Positions 24,900-32,154 of a stretch of 40,312 bases of DNA are shown piece by piece. Position numbers and translations under genes: made by a program. Each line of letters starts with the position of its first letter. The stretch's first letter is position 1. Source of the stretch: an uncultured Clostridiaceae bacterium (lineage in GTDB: Bacteria; Bacillota; Clostridia; Clostridiales; Clostridiaceae); the NCBI GenBank assembly GCA_946405135.1, contig CAMJGD010000024.1:1-40312 (forward strand). Direction: 5' to 3'. The notes below the pieces were generated by a model. The model saw only the letters and a program-made list of their open reading frames with translations. It was not told where the DNA came from and did no database searches.

Positions 24900-25223
24900 A
24901 TGCTAAATTATGCATTAGGAATAATAGAGGTTCAAGGTTATTCTGTGGCATTAGCTGTAGCAGATTCTGCCTGCAAGGCCGCTAATGTAAAGCTAGCAGC
25001 CATGGATTGCAATGCTCCCGCTCTTGGAGATAAGGCTAATATACCCTTAATGGTGCAGATAAAACTGACAGGTACTATTGATGATGTACAAGCCGCCTTA
25101 GAAGTAGCAAAGAGAAAGGCTCTAAATTATAACGAAGAAAAAGATATTTTAACCCACATAATCACAAGACCTTATGAAGATCTTCAAAAGTTAATTAATG
25201 TTGGCAAGGTAAAAATAAAGTGA
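24900..25223 (+). CDS. BMC-domain shell protein, 107 aa (divergent hexamer type)
   Basis: This is a single BMC domain in standard order (YALGIIEVQGYSVALAVADSACKAANV). The pore region is unusual: instead of KIGSGLV it has MDCNAPALGDKANIPLMVQIKL, adding several residues and a Cys. The C-terminus LTHIITRPYEDLQKLI is normal. The different pore loop suggests a distinct metabolite gate or a specialised facet. GAGGAG precedes ATG 24900. It lies between the aldehyde dehydrogenase and the main BMC-H gene. Confidence 0.88.
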   Translation: MLNYALGIIEVQGYSVALAVADSACKAANVKLAAMDCNAPALGDKANIPLMVQIKLTGTIDDVQAALEVAKRKALNYNEEKDILTHIITRPYEDLQKLINVGKVKIK

Positions 25224-25242
25224 TATTTAAGGAGGAACAAAA

Positions 25243-25521
25243 ATGAACAGTGAAGCATTAGGAATGATAGAAACAAGAGGATTAACAGCAGCTATAGAGG
25301 CAGCAGATGCTATGTTAAAAGCGGCAAATGTTGAAATAGTAGGTACTGAAAAGATAGGTTCAGGGTTAGTAGCAGTATTAGTAAGAGGAGATGTAGGAGC
25401 AGTAAAAGCGGCTACAGAAGTAGGAGCAGAGGCAGCTCAAAGATTAGGAGAACTTGTAGCAGTACATGTAATTCCAAGACCACATTCTGATATAGAAAAA
25501 TTACTTCCAAGCTTAAAGTAA
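25243..25521 (+). CDS. BMC-H shell protein, copy 1 (PduA/EutM-like)
   Basis: This 92-aa canonical hexameric shell protein reads [21 protein letters not shown], then pore motif [11 protein letters not shown] and [12 protein letters not shown]. It ends with the edge residues [14 protein letters not shown]. The Ser pore loop GSG is that of PduA-like pores for small polar metabolites. AAGGAGG lies eight bases before ATG. It is about 97% identical at DNA level to the copy at 25964, and only two residues differ over the first 84. Confidence 0.95.
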   Translation: MNSEALGMIETRGLTAAIEAADAMLKAANVEIVGTEKIGSGLVAVLVRGDVGAVKAATEVGAEAAQRLGELVAVHVIPRPHSDIEKLLPSLK

Positions 25522-25560
25522 AAAGTAGGAGGGTTAACCACCTAAAAGGAGTAGGTAATA

Positions 25561-25863
25561 GTGACCATAGATGCAATAGGTACTGTTGAGATTAAAAGCT
25601 TTGTTCACTCAGTAGAGGCTCTTGATACTATGCTAAAAACCTCCAATGTGACTTATCTTAATTCAGAAAAGGTTCTTGGAGGTAAATTGGTTACTCTAAT
25701 TGTTGGAGGAAAGGTCTCTGATGTTAATCAAGCTATAGAAGCAGTTAAAAATAATTCTCATATTTCATCTTCTTTAAAGGCAGCGATATTAATTACTAAT
25801 CCCCATAAGGAAATATTAAAGTTCATAATTTCAAAAGAGGGGAGTGATATTAATGGAAAATAA
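25561..25863 (+). CDS. Divergent BMC-domain shell protein, 100 aa
   Basis: The GTG start at 25561 has AAAGGAG nine bases upstream. It is a BMC domain ([27 protein letters not shown]) lacking the usual R/K edge pattern. The pore loop is [13 protein letters not shown] instead of [12 protein letters not shown], so the pore residue is Gly/Lys rather than Ser. The C-terminus has [11 protein letters not shown]. It sits between the two near-identical BMC-H genes and overlaps the next frame by 11 bases. It is probably a minor shell subunit or mixed-hexamer partner; low similarity makes its oligomer state uncertain. Confidence 0.82.
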   Translation: MTIDAIGTVEIKSFVHSVEALDTMLKTSNVTYLNSEKVLGGKLVTLIVGGKVSDVNQAIEAVKNNSHISSSLKAAILITNPHKEILKFIISKEGSDINGK

Positions 25864-25963
25864 AAATGAAAAAGTTTCTGGAATTGAAGAGGCAAAATCC
25901 CAGGAAGAAGTACAGGAAAATAAAAGAAAGAAAAAAGAAAAGATTGTTAAGGAGGAAATAAAA
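25853..25963 (+). other. In-frame 37-codon N-terminal extension of BMC-H copy 2 (alternative long start)
   Basis: ATG 25853 has its own site (GAGGGGAG, eight bases upstream) and opens a frame that runs without stop into BMC-H copy 2. The extension is almost wholly charged ([19 protein letters not shown] then [17 protein letters not shown]). Its last codons contain the AAGGAGG that serves the internal ATG 25964. Two products of 129 and 92 aa are therefore possible from one mRNA. Confidence 0.5.
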
Positions 25964-26242
25964 ATGAACGGTGAAGCATTAGGAATGATAGAAACAAAGG
26001 GATTAACAGCAGCTATAGAGGCAGCAGATGCTATGTTAAAAGCAGCAAATGTTGAAATAGTAGGTACAGAAAAGATAGGTTCAGGGTTAGTAGCAGTATT
26101 AGTAAGAGGAGATGTAGGAGCAGTAAAAGCAGCTACAGAAGTAGGGGCAGAGGCAGCTCAAAGATTAGGAGAGCTTGTAGCAGTACATGTAATTCCAAGA
26201 CCACATTCTGATATAGCTAAGATTTTACCAATGATAAAATAA
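25964..26242 (+). CDS. BMC-H shell protein, copy 2
   Basis: This 92-aa PduA/EutM-like hexamer former has the same pore loop KIGSGLVAV as copy 1. It differs at residues 3 and 12 (S to G, R to K) and in the last eight residues (IAKILPMIK). Most nucleotide differences are silent. The internal start at 25964 has AAGGAGG at 25949-25955, matching copy 1's site and spacing. An in-frame upstream start at 25853 could give a longer form. Recent duplication or gene conversion keeps the pair alike; dose of the main shell protein is the simplest reason. Confidence 0.93.
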   Translation: MNGEALGMIETKGLTAAIEAADAMLKAANVEIVGTEKIGSGLVAVLVRGDVGAVKAATEVGAEAAQRLGELVAVHVIPRPHSDIAKILPMIK

Positions 26243-26257
26243 TAAGCTGGTGAGGCT

Positions 26258-26908
26258 ATGGAAAATAAAGAACTTATAGCTTTCATAACTGAAAAGGTTA
26301 TGGAGGCACTAAAAGACAAAAATGTGCAGTCTAAAAATAAAATAATAAATGTGGCTATATCTGCAAGGCATGTACATTTAACTAGAGAACATCTGGATGT
26401 GTTATTCGGTAAGGGTTATAAGTTAACTTGGTTTAAAGATCTTTCTCAAATAGGACAGTTTGCAGCTAATGAAAAAGTAACTTTGGTAGGTAAGAACGGA
26501 AAAACTATTGAGCAAGTAAGAATTCTAGGTCCTGAACGAAAAGAAACCCAAATAGAACTTGCAAAGTCAGATGCCAGAGTACTAGGAATTAACCCACCCG
26601 TAAGAAGTTCAGGGGAATTAGAAAATACCCCGGGGATAACAATAGTAGGACCTAAAGGAAGTGTTACCTTAGACAAAGGCTGTATTATTGCTGATAGGCA
26701 TATACACTTTACCCCAGAAGATGCAGAATATTTTGGAGTAAAAAATGATGAAAAGTTATCTGTAAAAATAAAAGGTGAAAAAGGCGGAATTATGTATAAT
26801 GTTACTGCTAAGGTGAGAGAAGACTTCTTCCTTGAAATGCATGTAGATACTGATGACGCCAATGCCTTTATGATAAATAATGGAGATGAGATAGAGATAT
26901 TAAAATAA
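26258..26908 (+). CDS. pduL: Phosphate propanoyltransferase, PduL type, with N-terminal encapsulation peptide
   Basis: This 216-aa protein converts acyl-CoA plus phosphate to acyl-phosphate and free CoA inside BMCs, recycling CoA for the aldehyde dehydrogenase. Two PduL beta-barrel domains carry the zinc-binding motifs SARHVHLTREH near residue 34 and DRHIHFTPEDA near 147, plus LEMHVDTDDAN near 192. Residues 2-19 (ENKELIAFITEKVMEALK) form an amphipathic helix followed by a Lys/Gln linker, matching an encapsulation peptide. The ribosome binding site GGTGAGG is unusually close to ATG (2 bases), which may lower expression relative to the shell. Confidence 0.93.
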   Translation: MENKELIAFITEKVMEALKDKNVQSKNKIINVAISARHVHLTREHLDVLFGKGYKLTWFKDLSQIGQFAANEKVTLVGKNGKTIEQVRILGPERKETQIELAKSDARVLGINPPVRSSGELENTPGITIVGPKGSVTLDKGCIIADRHIHFTPEDAEYFGVKNDEKLSVKIKGEKGGIMYNVTAKVREDFFLEMHVDTDDANAFMINNGDEIEILK

Positions 26909-26921
26909 GGTGGGGCTGAAA

Positions 26922-27188
26922 ATGATATTAGGTAAGGTTTGTGGAACTGTAGTATCCACTAGAAAAGTTCAAAAGTTACAGGGATATAAATTATTGATCA
27001 TAAAGCCTCTATTTAATGAAAGTGCTGATTACATAGTGGCAGCAGATAATATAGGCGCAGGCATAGGAGAAACTGTGCTAGTAACTCAAGGTCATAATAC
27101 TCAATATGCCTTAGATAGAAATGAAGTTCCCATAGATGCTATAGTAGTAGGCATTATAGATGAAGATCAGCATATAGAAATAAAATAG
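26922..27188 (+). CDS. EutN/CcmL family BMC vertex protein
   Basis: This 88-aa pentameric vertex (BMC-P) protein caps the corners of the shell. It reads MILGKVCGTVVSTRKVQKLQ, GYKLLIIKPL, then VAADNIGAGIGETVLVTQG and PIDAIVVGIID. ATG 26922 follows AAGGTGGGG by seven bases; the longer frame from GTG 26910 overlaps that site. It is the only BMC-P in the window, enough to close a shell. It is followed by a 218-bp spacer with a strong hairpin. Confidence 0.93.
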   Translation: MILGKVCGTVVSTRKVQKLQGYKLLIIKPLFNESADYIVAADNIGAGIGETVLVTQGHNTQYALDRNEVPIDAIVVGIIDEDQHIEIK

Positions 27189-27237
27189 ATTAGCAAATAG
27201 CCCTGCTAAGATAAGCAATTGTTCATTTTCCCTTTTA

Positions 27238-27284
27238 TGTGCATAAAGGAGATACTAGATTTAGGAGTATTTTCTTTATGCATA
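27238..27284 (+). other. Large intergenic hairpin in the BMC operon
   Basis: GCATAAAGGAGATACT (27241-27256) pairs with AGTATTTTCTTTATGC (27266-27281): 16 bp with two G-U pairs, extendable by up to three pairs, and a nine-base loop. No T-run follows, so it is more likely an mRNA processing or stability element than a terminator. It lies in the 218-bp gap (27189-27406) that separates the vertex gene from the BMC-T gene; I see no other gene in that gap. A weak promoter-like TATACT lies at 27326-27331. Confidence 0.6.
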
Positions 27285-27406
27285 ATATATATTATAAAAG
27301 TTGTTTGTCTATAGAGGGTTTTTATTATACTTAGATATCCAAGAGTAGAGGAAAAGGATGATTAGTGATTTTTATAAGATGACTTAAACTAAATGAGGTG
27401 AAGCTT

Positions 27407-27964
27407 ATGAATAGTGCCCTGGGTTTTTTAGAGCTTAATAATGTGTCCGATGGTATAACATGTATGGATTTTATGTTAAAGGGAGCTTTAATCAATGTAA
27501 TAAGAAGCTCTTTAGTAAATCCAGGTAAGTTTTTTATAATTATAGAGGGCAGCTATGGCAATATAGAAAATGCTATGCAAATAGCAGTAAATAATTTTGA
27601 TAAGAGCATTGAGGATTTTTATATGATAGGAAAAGCAGAGGAAGATTTATTAAACTCCTTAAAAGGCATAGAGGCCAATGAAAAATTAGAGTCTTTAGCC
27701 ATAATAGACACTTTAAATGTAATAACTGGAGTTATTATTGCAGATATAACCTCTAAAACTTCTGATGCTAATATTGTAAGATTTAATATTTCCGAAGCCA
27801 TGGGCGGAAGAACAAATATTGTTATTAGCGGAGAGTATTCTTCTGTAAAACATGCAGTAGAGCAAATATGTTTACCTATGCATTTAAAAGATAAGATAAT
27901 TGCATGCAATATTATAGCGAATCCTCATGATACATTAAAAGAAACTCTATTTCACAATAGATAA
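27407..27964 (+). CDS. BMC-T shell protein (tandem BMC domains)
   Basis: This 185-aa protein has two BMC domains in tandem: NSALGFLELNNVSDGITCMDFML with IIIEGSYGNIENAM, and SLAIIDTLNVITGVIIADITSK with IVISGEYSSVKHAV and ANPHDTL. This is the trimeric pseudohexamer class. No Cys stands at an obvious Fe-S pore position, so PduT-type cluster binding is not supported. ATG 27407 lies six bases after GAGGTG. BMC-T proteins usually provide larger gated pores for cofactors or bulky substrates. Confidence 0.88.
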   Translation: MNSALGFLELNNVSDGITCMDFMLKGALINVIRSSLVNPGKFFIIIEGSYGNIENAMQIAVNNFDKSIEDFYMIGKAEEDLLNSLKGIEANEKLESLAIIDTLNVITGVIIADITSKTSDANIVRFNISEAMGGRTNIVISGEYSSVKHAVEQICLPMHLKDKIIACNIIANPHDTLKETLFHNR

Positions 27965-27979
27965 AGGAGGCTATGGTCT

Positions 27980-29152
27980 ATGAGTAGCAGGAAAGTCCGT
28001 GTGCTTGCAGTAGGAGATCCAGCGGTAGAAGTTTATGCAGATAAAAATTATAAGATATTAAATGGATGGAAAAAAGATAATGATATAGATATAGATTTTA
28101 ACATAGTTCCTTGGGAGAGCTATTATGATACCATGATGGAAGATTTTAAGTCTCAAAAACCTAATTATGATATTGTTATGGTGGCAGGTCACTTTTGGCT
28201 AAGGGATTTTGTAGAAAACAAATTTATAAGTCCTATAGATGAATATGTGAATTTATTTCCTAAGGACTATGATTACGAGGACATATTACCCATAATAAGA
28301 GAAGAAATGAAATTAGACGGACATCAATACCTATTGCCTTCCTTTTGTGATGGACATATGGTTTTATATAGAAAAAGTATTGTTAAAGAAGTTTTAGGAC
28401 ATTTGCCAAAAGAATGTATTACTATAGATGAATTAATTCAAATGGTTGAAAAGGTGGATGGTTTTCAAGGGTTAAGAGGAATAGCTCTAAAAGCTCATGT
28501 AAGCGAAATACTGACAGACTTCTTGCCTTATTTAAGAAATGAGGGTATAGACCTATTCCATGAGGATTGTACACCAAGCTTTTATAATGACAAGGGTATA
28601 AAAGCACTTAATAAGTATATTGCTTTAAGAAAGTATGCACCAGCTGATACTAATGAATTTGGAAATGCAGAGATAAAATATCAGATTCAACATAAGAAAG
28701 TAGTATTCGCTATTACCTGGGGTGGTCAGCTAGGTGTGGTATTAAATGAACAGTGTAAAGAACTAGAGGACATAGGTTTTGCTACCTTAGATAAGCCATG
28801 GAATGTAACTTGGAGCTTTGCTTTAAATAATAATAGTAAAAATAAAGAAGAAGCAATTAGATTTTTGGCTTATTTGACGTCTAAAGATATAGATAAATTA
28901 GTAGGAAGCTATGCAGGAAGTCCTGTAAGAAAGTCTACATATTTAGATGAAAGAGAAAGAAGTAAATGCCCTTGGTATGATGCTCACTTAGAAATGGTAG
29001 AGAAGTATGCTAAGCCGCTGCCAAGTCTAAAGGGATCTGGAGAAATTTTAGGGATTCTTTATGAATATATAAGTAAAGCTTTTAACCATGAATTAAGTGC
29101 GGAAGAAGCTTTAAAGACAGCTCATGAAAAAATAATGCAGTGTGGGAGATAG
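27980..29152 (+). CDS. Solute-binding protein family 1 fold, no signal peptide
   Basis: This 390-aa protein resembles ABC extracellular solute-binding proteins of family 1: VRVLAVGDPAVEVYADKNYKILNGWKKDN near the N-terminus, VPWESYYDTMM, YDIVMVAGHFWL, a hinge around YLLPSFCDGHMVLYRKSIV and the C-terminal YLTSKDIDKLVG and PSLKGSGEI. The N-terminus (MSSRKVRVLAVGDP) has no hydrophobic signal and no lipobox Cys, and no permease gene is nearby. It should therefore stay in the cytosol. It lies 15 bases after the BMC-T gene with a full AAAGGAGG site, so it belongs to the operon. A sensor, chaperone-like or enzymatic role is possible; nothing more can be said. Confidence 0.8.
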   Translation: MSSRKVRVLAVGDPAVEVYADKNYKILNGWKKDNDIDIDFNIVPWESYYDTMMEDFKSQKPNYDIVMVAGHFWLRDFVENKFISPIDEYVNLFPKDYDYEDILPIIREEMKLDGHQYLLPSFCDGHMVLYRKSIVKEVLGHLPKECITIDELIQMVEKVDGFQGLRGIALKAHVSEILTDFLPYLRNEGIDLFHEDCTPSFYNDKGIKALNKYIALRKYAPADTNEFGNAEIKYQIQHKKVVFAITWGGQLGVVLNEQCKELEDIGFATLDKPWNVTWSFALNNNSKNKEEAIRFLAYLTSKDIDKLVGSYAGSPVRKSTYLDERERSKCPWYDAHLEMVEKYAKPLPSLKGSGEILGILYEYISKAFNHELSAEEALKTAHEKIMQCGR

Positions 29153-29162
29153 GAGTGAGAAA

Positions 29163-30497
29163 ATGAGTAAGATAATTGTAATAGGTGGAGTTGCAGCAGG
29201 CATGAGTGCTGCCTCAAAAGCTATAAGATTAGAGCCTGAAACAGACATAATAGTTTATGAAAAAGGAAACTTTCTTTCCTATGGAGCTTGTGGACTTCCA
29301 TACTATGTTTCTAATGTAAATGAGGATTATACTAAAATGATAGCTAGAACACCAGCTCAATTTGAAGCTATGGGTATAAAGGTGAAGCTTCGACATGAGG
29401 TGGTAAAGGTATACCCAGAGGATAAAAGTGTAGTGGTAAGAGATTTAGAAAATGGAAATATGTTTGTAGATAAATATGACAAGCTTATGATATCTACAGG
29501 AGCTTCTCCTATAGTACCACCTTTTCCTGGGGTTAATTTAAAAAATGTTTATACTTTAAAAACTCTTGAAGATGGAATGATATTAAAGGAAGCTCTAAGC
29601 AAAGACAATATTAAAAATGTTGTAATAGTAGGTGCAGGATATATCGGTATAGAGTTAGCTGAGTCCATGGTAGAGCTTAAGAAAAACGTAAGAGTTGTAG
29701 AGTTAGGCTCTCAGGTATTAGGAAACTTTGATACTGAGATAAGCTCTATAGTAGAAGAAGAACTTATCAAGCAAGGAGTCAAGCTTAACCTGAATGAAAG
29801 TGTTCAAGAGTTACTTGGTTATGAGGAAGTAAAGGCAGTTAAAACAGATAAAGGTCAATATGAAGCAGATTTAGTAGTTATATGTATAGGTGTAAGGCCT
29901 AATACGGGATTTTTAAGGAATCTGCCATTACAAATGGAGAGAAACGGAGCTATCATAATCGATAGAGAAATGAGAACAAGTATACCAGATATATATTCTG
30001 CAGGAGACTGTGCTATGGTATATCACAAAGTGTTAGAAGAGAATGCTTATATTCCTCTTGGCACTACAGCTAATAAATTAGGAAGAATAGCTGGAGAAAA
30101 TATGCTAGGAAAGCACATAAAGTTTAAAGGTACCTTAGGCAGTGCTGTAGCTAAGATTTTAGATTTAGAGGTAGCAAGGACAGGCATATCAGAGAAAGAA
30201 GCTTTAAAATTTGCTTTAGATTATAAGACTGTATTTGTGAAGGCTTCAAGTCATGCTGCTTACTATCCTAATCCTACACCTATATTCATAAAATTAATAT
30301 ATGAAAAAGGAACTAAAAAGCTTTTAGGGGCTCAAATGGTAGGAGAAAAAGGCGTAGCCCTAAGAATAGATGTTTTTGCTGCGGCTATTCATAATGAAAT
30401 GACTACCGCAGAATTGGGAATGTTAGACCTATGTTATGCACCACCTTTTGCTGGGGTTTGGGATGCTGTTCATATTGCGGCTAATGCTGCTAAATAG
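29163..30497 (+). CDS. CoA-disulfide reductase / NADH oxidase family FAD-dependent oxidoreductase
   Basis: This 444-aa pyridine nucleotide-disulfide oxidoreductase has an FAD-binding GGVAAGMSAASKA near residue 8 and a single redox Cys at C43 in SYGACGLPYY, the position used by CoA-disulfide reductases. The NAD(P)H-binding motif GAGYIG is at 157-162, and AGDCA begins the FAD loop near 280. The family reduces CoA disulfide, polysulfide or O2 with NAD(P)H. ATG 29163 is chosen (AGGAGTG seven bases upstream). In this operon it could protect CoA thiols or re-oxidise NADH from the aldehyde dehydrogenase; that is inference. Confidence 0.85.
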   Translation: MSKIIVIGGVAAGMSAASKAIRLEPETDIIVYEKGNFLSYGACGLPYYVSNVNEDYTKMIARTPAQFEAMGIKVKLRHEVVKVYPEDKSVVVRDLENGNMFVDKYDKLMISTGASPIVPPFPGVNLKNVYTLKTLEDGMILKEALSKDNIKNVVIVGAGYIGIELAESMVELKKNVRVVELGSQVLGNFDTEISSIVEEELIKQGVKLNLNESVQELLGYEEVKAVKTDKGQYEADLVVICIGVRPNTGFLRNLPLQMERNGAIIIDREMRTSIPDIYSAGDCAMVYHKVLEENAYIPLGTTANKLGRIAGENMLGKHIKFKGTLGSAVAKILDLEVARTGISEKEALKFALDYKTVFVKASSHAAYYPNPTPIFIKLIYEKGTKKLLGAQMVGEKGVALRIDVFAAAIHNEMTTAELGMLDLCYAPPFAGVWDAVHIAANAAK

Positions 30498-30513
30498 AGT
30501 TGAGGTGAATCAT

Positions 30514-31341
30514 ATGACAAAGAGTAAGATTTTGAGTTTAGAAGAAGCTGCATCTTTGGTAAAAGACGGATATACCCTATCTTTAGGAGGTAATGTGCTT
30601 CATAGAAGTCCTCTAGCCTTTTGCAGAGAGCTGATAAGGCAAAATCGAAAAGGGTTAAAGCTTGTAAAGACCGCAGGAGCTCATGATGTAGATATATTAT
30701 GCTCTGTAGGTGCTGTTGCTTCAGTGGATGCTGGATTTATAGGTTATGAAACAGAGTATGGATTGGCTATGCACTATCGAAAAGCGGTAGAAGGTGGAGT
30801 GGTAAAAGCCAATGAACATGCATGTTATACAGTTATATCTGCCTTAAGAGCATCTCAATATGGAATACCTTTTATGCCGGTAAGAGGACTTATGTATGGT
30901 GATTTAATTGAAAAGAATGACTATTTTAAAGTTATAGAGGATCCTTTCAGTGGAGATAAAATAACGGTGGTTAATGCTATAAGACCTGATTATGCAATTA
31001 TTCACGTTCAGGAAGCAGATGAATATGGTAACGCAAGGATAATTGGACCTAAGTATGAAGATGTTTTATTATCAAGATCAGCTAAAAAAGTAATAATTAC
31101 TTGTGAAAGGTTAATACATACAGATAATTTTGCAAGACAGCCTGAACTTACAGATATACCAGGATTTTTAGTAGAGGCTGTAGTGCTTGTACCTAATGGA
31201 GCAGCTCCTGGTACTTGTGCAGGAAGATATGATTTAGATAGAAAATCATTAGACCAATTTAAAAGCTTAAAAACAAAAGAACAAATCATAGATTATATAG
31301 ATAAATACAGTAAAAAAGATAGAGGTATAAGCAGATTCTAA
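30514..31341 (+). CDS. CoA-transferase family protein, alpha subunit (GctA-like)
   Basis: This 275-aa class I CoA-transferase-fold alpha subunit reads SLEEAASLVKDGYTLSLGGN, LKLVKTAGAHDVDILCSVGAV, ALRASQYGIPFMPVRGLMYGD and DYAIIHVQEADEYGNARIIGP. These are the landmarks of glutaconate CoA-transferase subunit A. ATG 30514 follows GAGGTG; the longer frame from 30436 overlaps the flavoprotein gene out of frame and is spurious. It ends 13 bases before the beta subunit. Because the beta subunit lacks the usual catalytic Glu, the heterodimer may be a hydrolase or C-C lyase of the IpdAB kind rather than a transferase. Confidence 0.83.
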   Translation: MTKSKILSLEEAASLVKDGYTLSLGGNVLHRSPLAFCRELIRQNRKGLKLVKTAGAHDVDILCSVGAVASVDAGFIGYETEYGLAMHYRKAVEGGVVKANEHACYTVISALRASQYGIPFMPVRGLMYGDLIEKNDYFKVIEDPFSGDKITVVNAIRPDYAIIHVQEADEYGNARIIGPKYEDVLLSRSAKKVIITCERLIHTDNFARQPELTDIPGFLVEAVVLVPNGAAPGTCAGRYDLDRKSLDQFKSLKTKEQIIDYIDKYSKKDRGISRF

Positions 31342-31354
31342 GGAGTGATAAAAT

Positions 31355-32068
31355 ATGAATTACAGACCATCAGATATAATGACCATAGCAATAGCTAGAA
31401 TGCTTAAAAATGATGAAACAGTTTTCCATGGAGTAGCTTCTCCACTGCCTATGGTAGCCATACAACTTGCTAAAAGTCTTCATGCACCAGATTTAATCTA
31501 TGTAAACATCACTGGTGGAGTAGATGCTAAACCTCTTAAATTTTCTAAATCTACAGATGGTCCAGAACTTTTAAAAGGAACAAAATCTCTTTTCCCTCTT
31601 TCAGAGATATTTGATTTATCTATGAGAGGCGGATTAGATGTAGCTTTTCTTAGCGGAATACAATTTGATTTTTATGGAAATGTTAATGCCAGTGTAGTAG
31701 GAGATTATTATAAACCTAAAGTAAGATTGCCTGGTGGAGCTGGAAGTGCAGTGCTTATACCTACAGCTAAAAGAGCTATAATATGGAGAACAAAGCATGA
31801 TAAAAGAACCTTTGTACCTAAGTGTGATTTTGTAACTACCAGAGGAAACGTACATAAAATAGTTACCCCTTTATGTATTTTTGCATTTAAGGATGGAAGA
31901 TTAGTTTTAGATAGTATTCATAAAACTTCAAGTCTTCAACAGGTAATTGAGAATACAGGTTTTGAAGTACTTTATGATGAAATAAGATTTACAGAAGACC
32001 CTACGACGGAGGAGTGGAGGATGCTTCAAAAGGTTGATCCAACGGATATAAGAAGCATTGAATTTTAA
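31355..32068 (+). CDS. CoA-transferase family protein, beta subunit lacking the canonical Glu
   Basis: This 237-aa partner of the preceding subunit has HGVASPLPMVAIQLAKSLHAPD then YVNITGGVDAKP, LSGIQFDFYGNVNASVVGDYYKPKV and RLPGGAGSAVLIP, clearly aligning with GctB. In GctB the nucleophile Glu54 lies in the VESG motif after YAPD; the aligned residue here is Ile52 in VNITGG. Loss of this Glu also marks the IpdAB ring-opening hydrolases, which use a Glu of the alpha subunit. The alignment is from memory. Last gene of the BMC operon, followed by a hairpin terminator. Confidence 0.83.
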   Translation: MNYRPSDIMTIAIARMLKNDETVFHGVASPLPMVAIQLAKSLHAPDLIYVNITGGVDAKPLKFSKSTDGPELLKGTKSLFPLSEIFDLSMRGGLDVAFLSGIQFDFYGNVNASVVGDYYKPKVRLPGGAGSAVLIPTAKRAIIWRTKHDKRTFVPKCDFVTTRGNVHKIVTPLCIFAFKDGRLVLDSIHKTSSLQQVIENTGFEVLYDEIRFTEDPTTEEWRMLQKVDPTDIRSIEF

Positions 32069-32154
32069 CTAAAATTTTAAATAATTTCAATTTTATATTA
32101 AATTATTTTAACAATTATGATATAATTTGACTATGAAAACCTTTAACATTATAA

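Larger units (their letters stand above)
25243..26220 (+). repeat. Direct repeat: two near-identical BMC-H coding segments
   Basis: Bases from 25243 and from 25964 are about 97% identical over 250 bases (I count eight differences, six silent), separated by a divergent BMC gene and a charged extension. Identity stops abruptly in the last eight codons. Confidence 0.9.

Noticed and set aside
26446-26862. 138-aa minus-strand ORF
   Set aside because: Antisense inside pduL, with no ribosome binding site or recognisable domain.
30436-30513. Longer N-terminus for the CoA-transferase alpha subunit
   Set aside because: It overlaps the flavoprotein gene in another frame and has no homology-like start; ATG 30514 has a proper ribosome binding site.
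22601-32068. Propanediol, ethanolamine or choline BMC
   Set aside because: No diol dehydratase, ethanolamine ammonia-lyase, glycyl-radical enzyme or activase gene is present anywhere in the locus.
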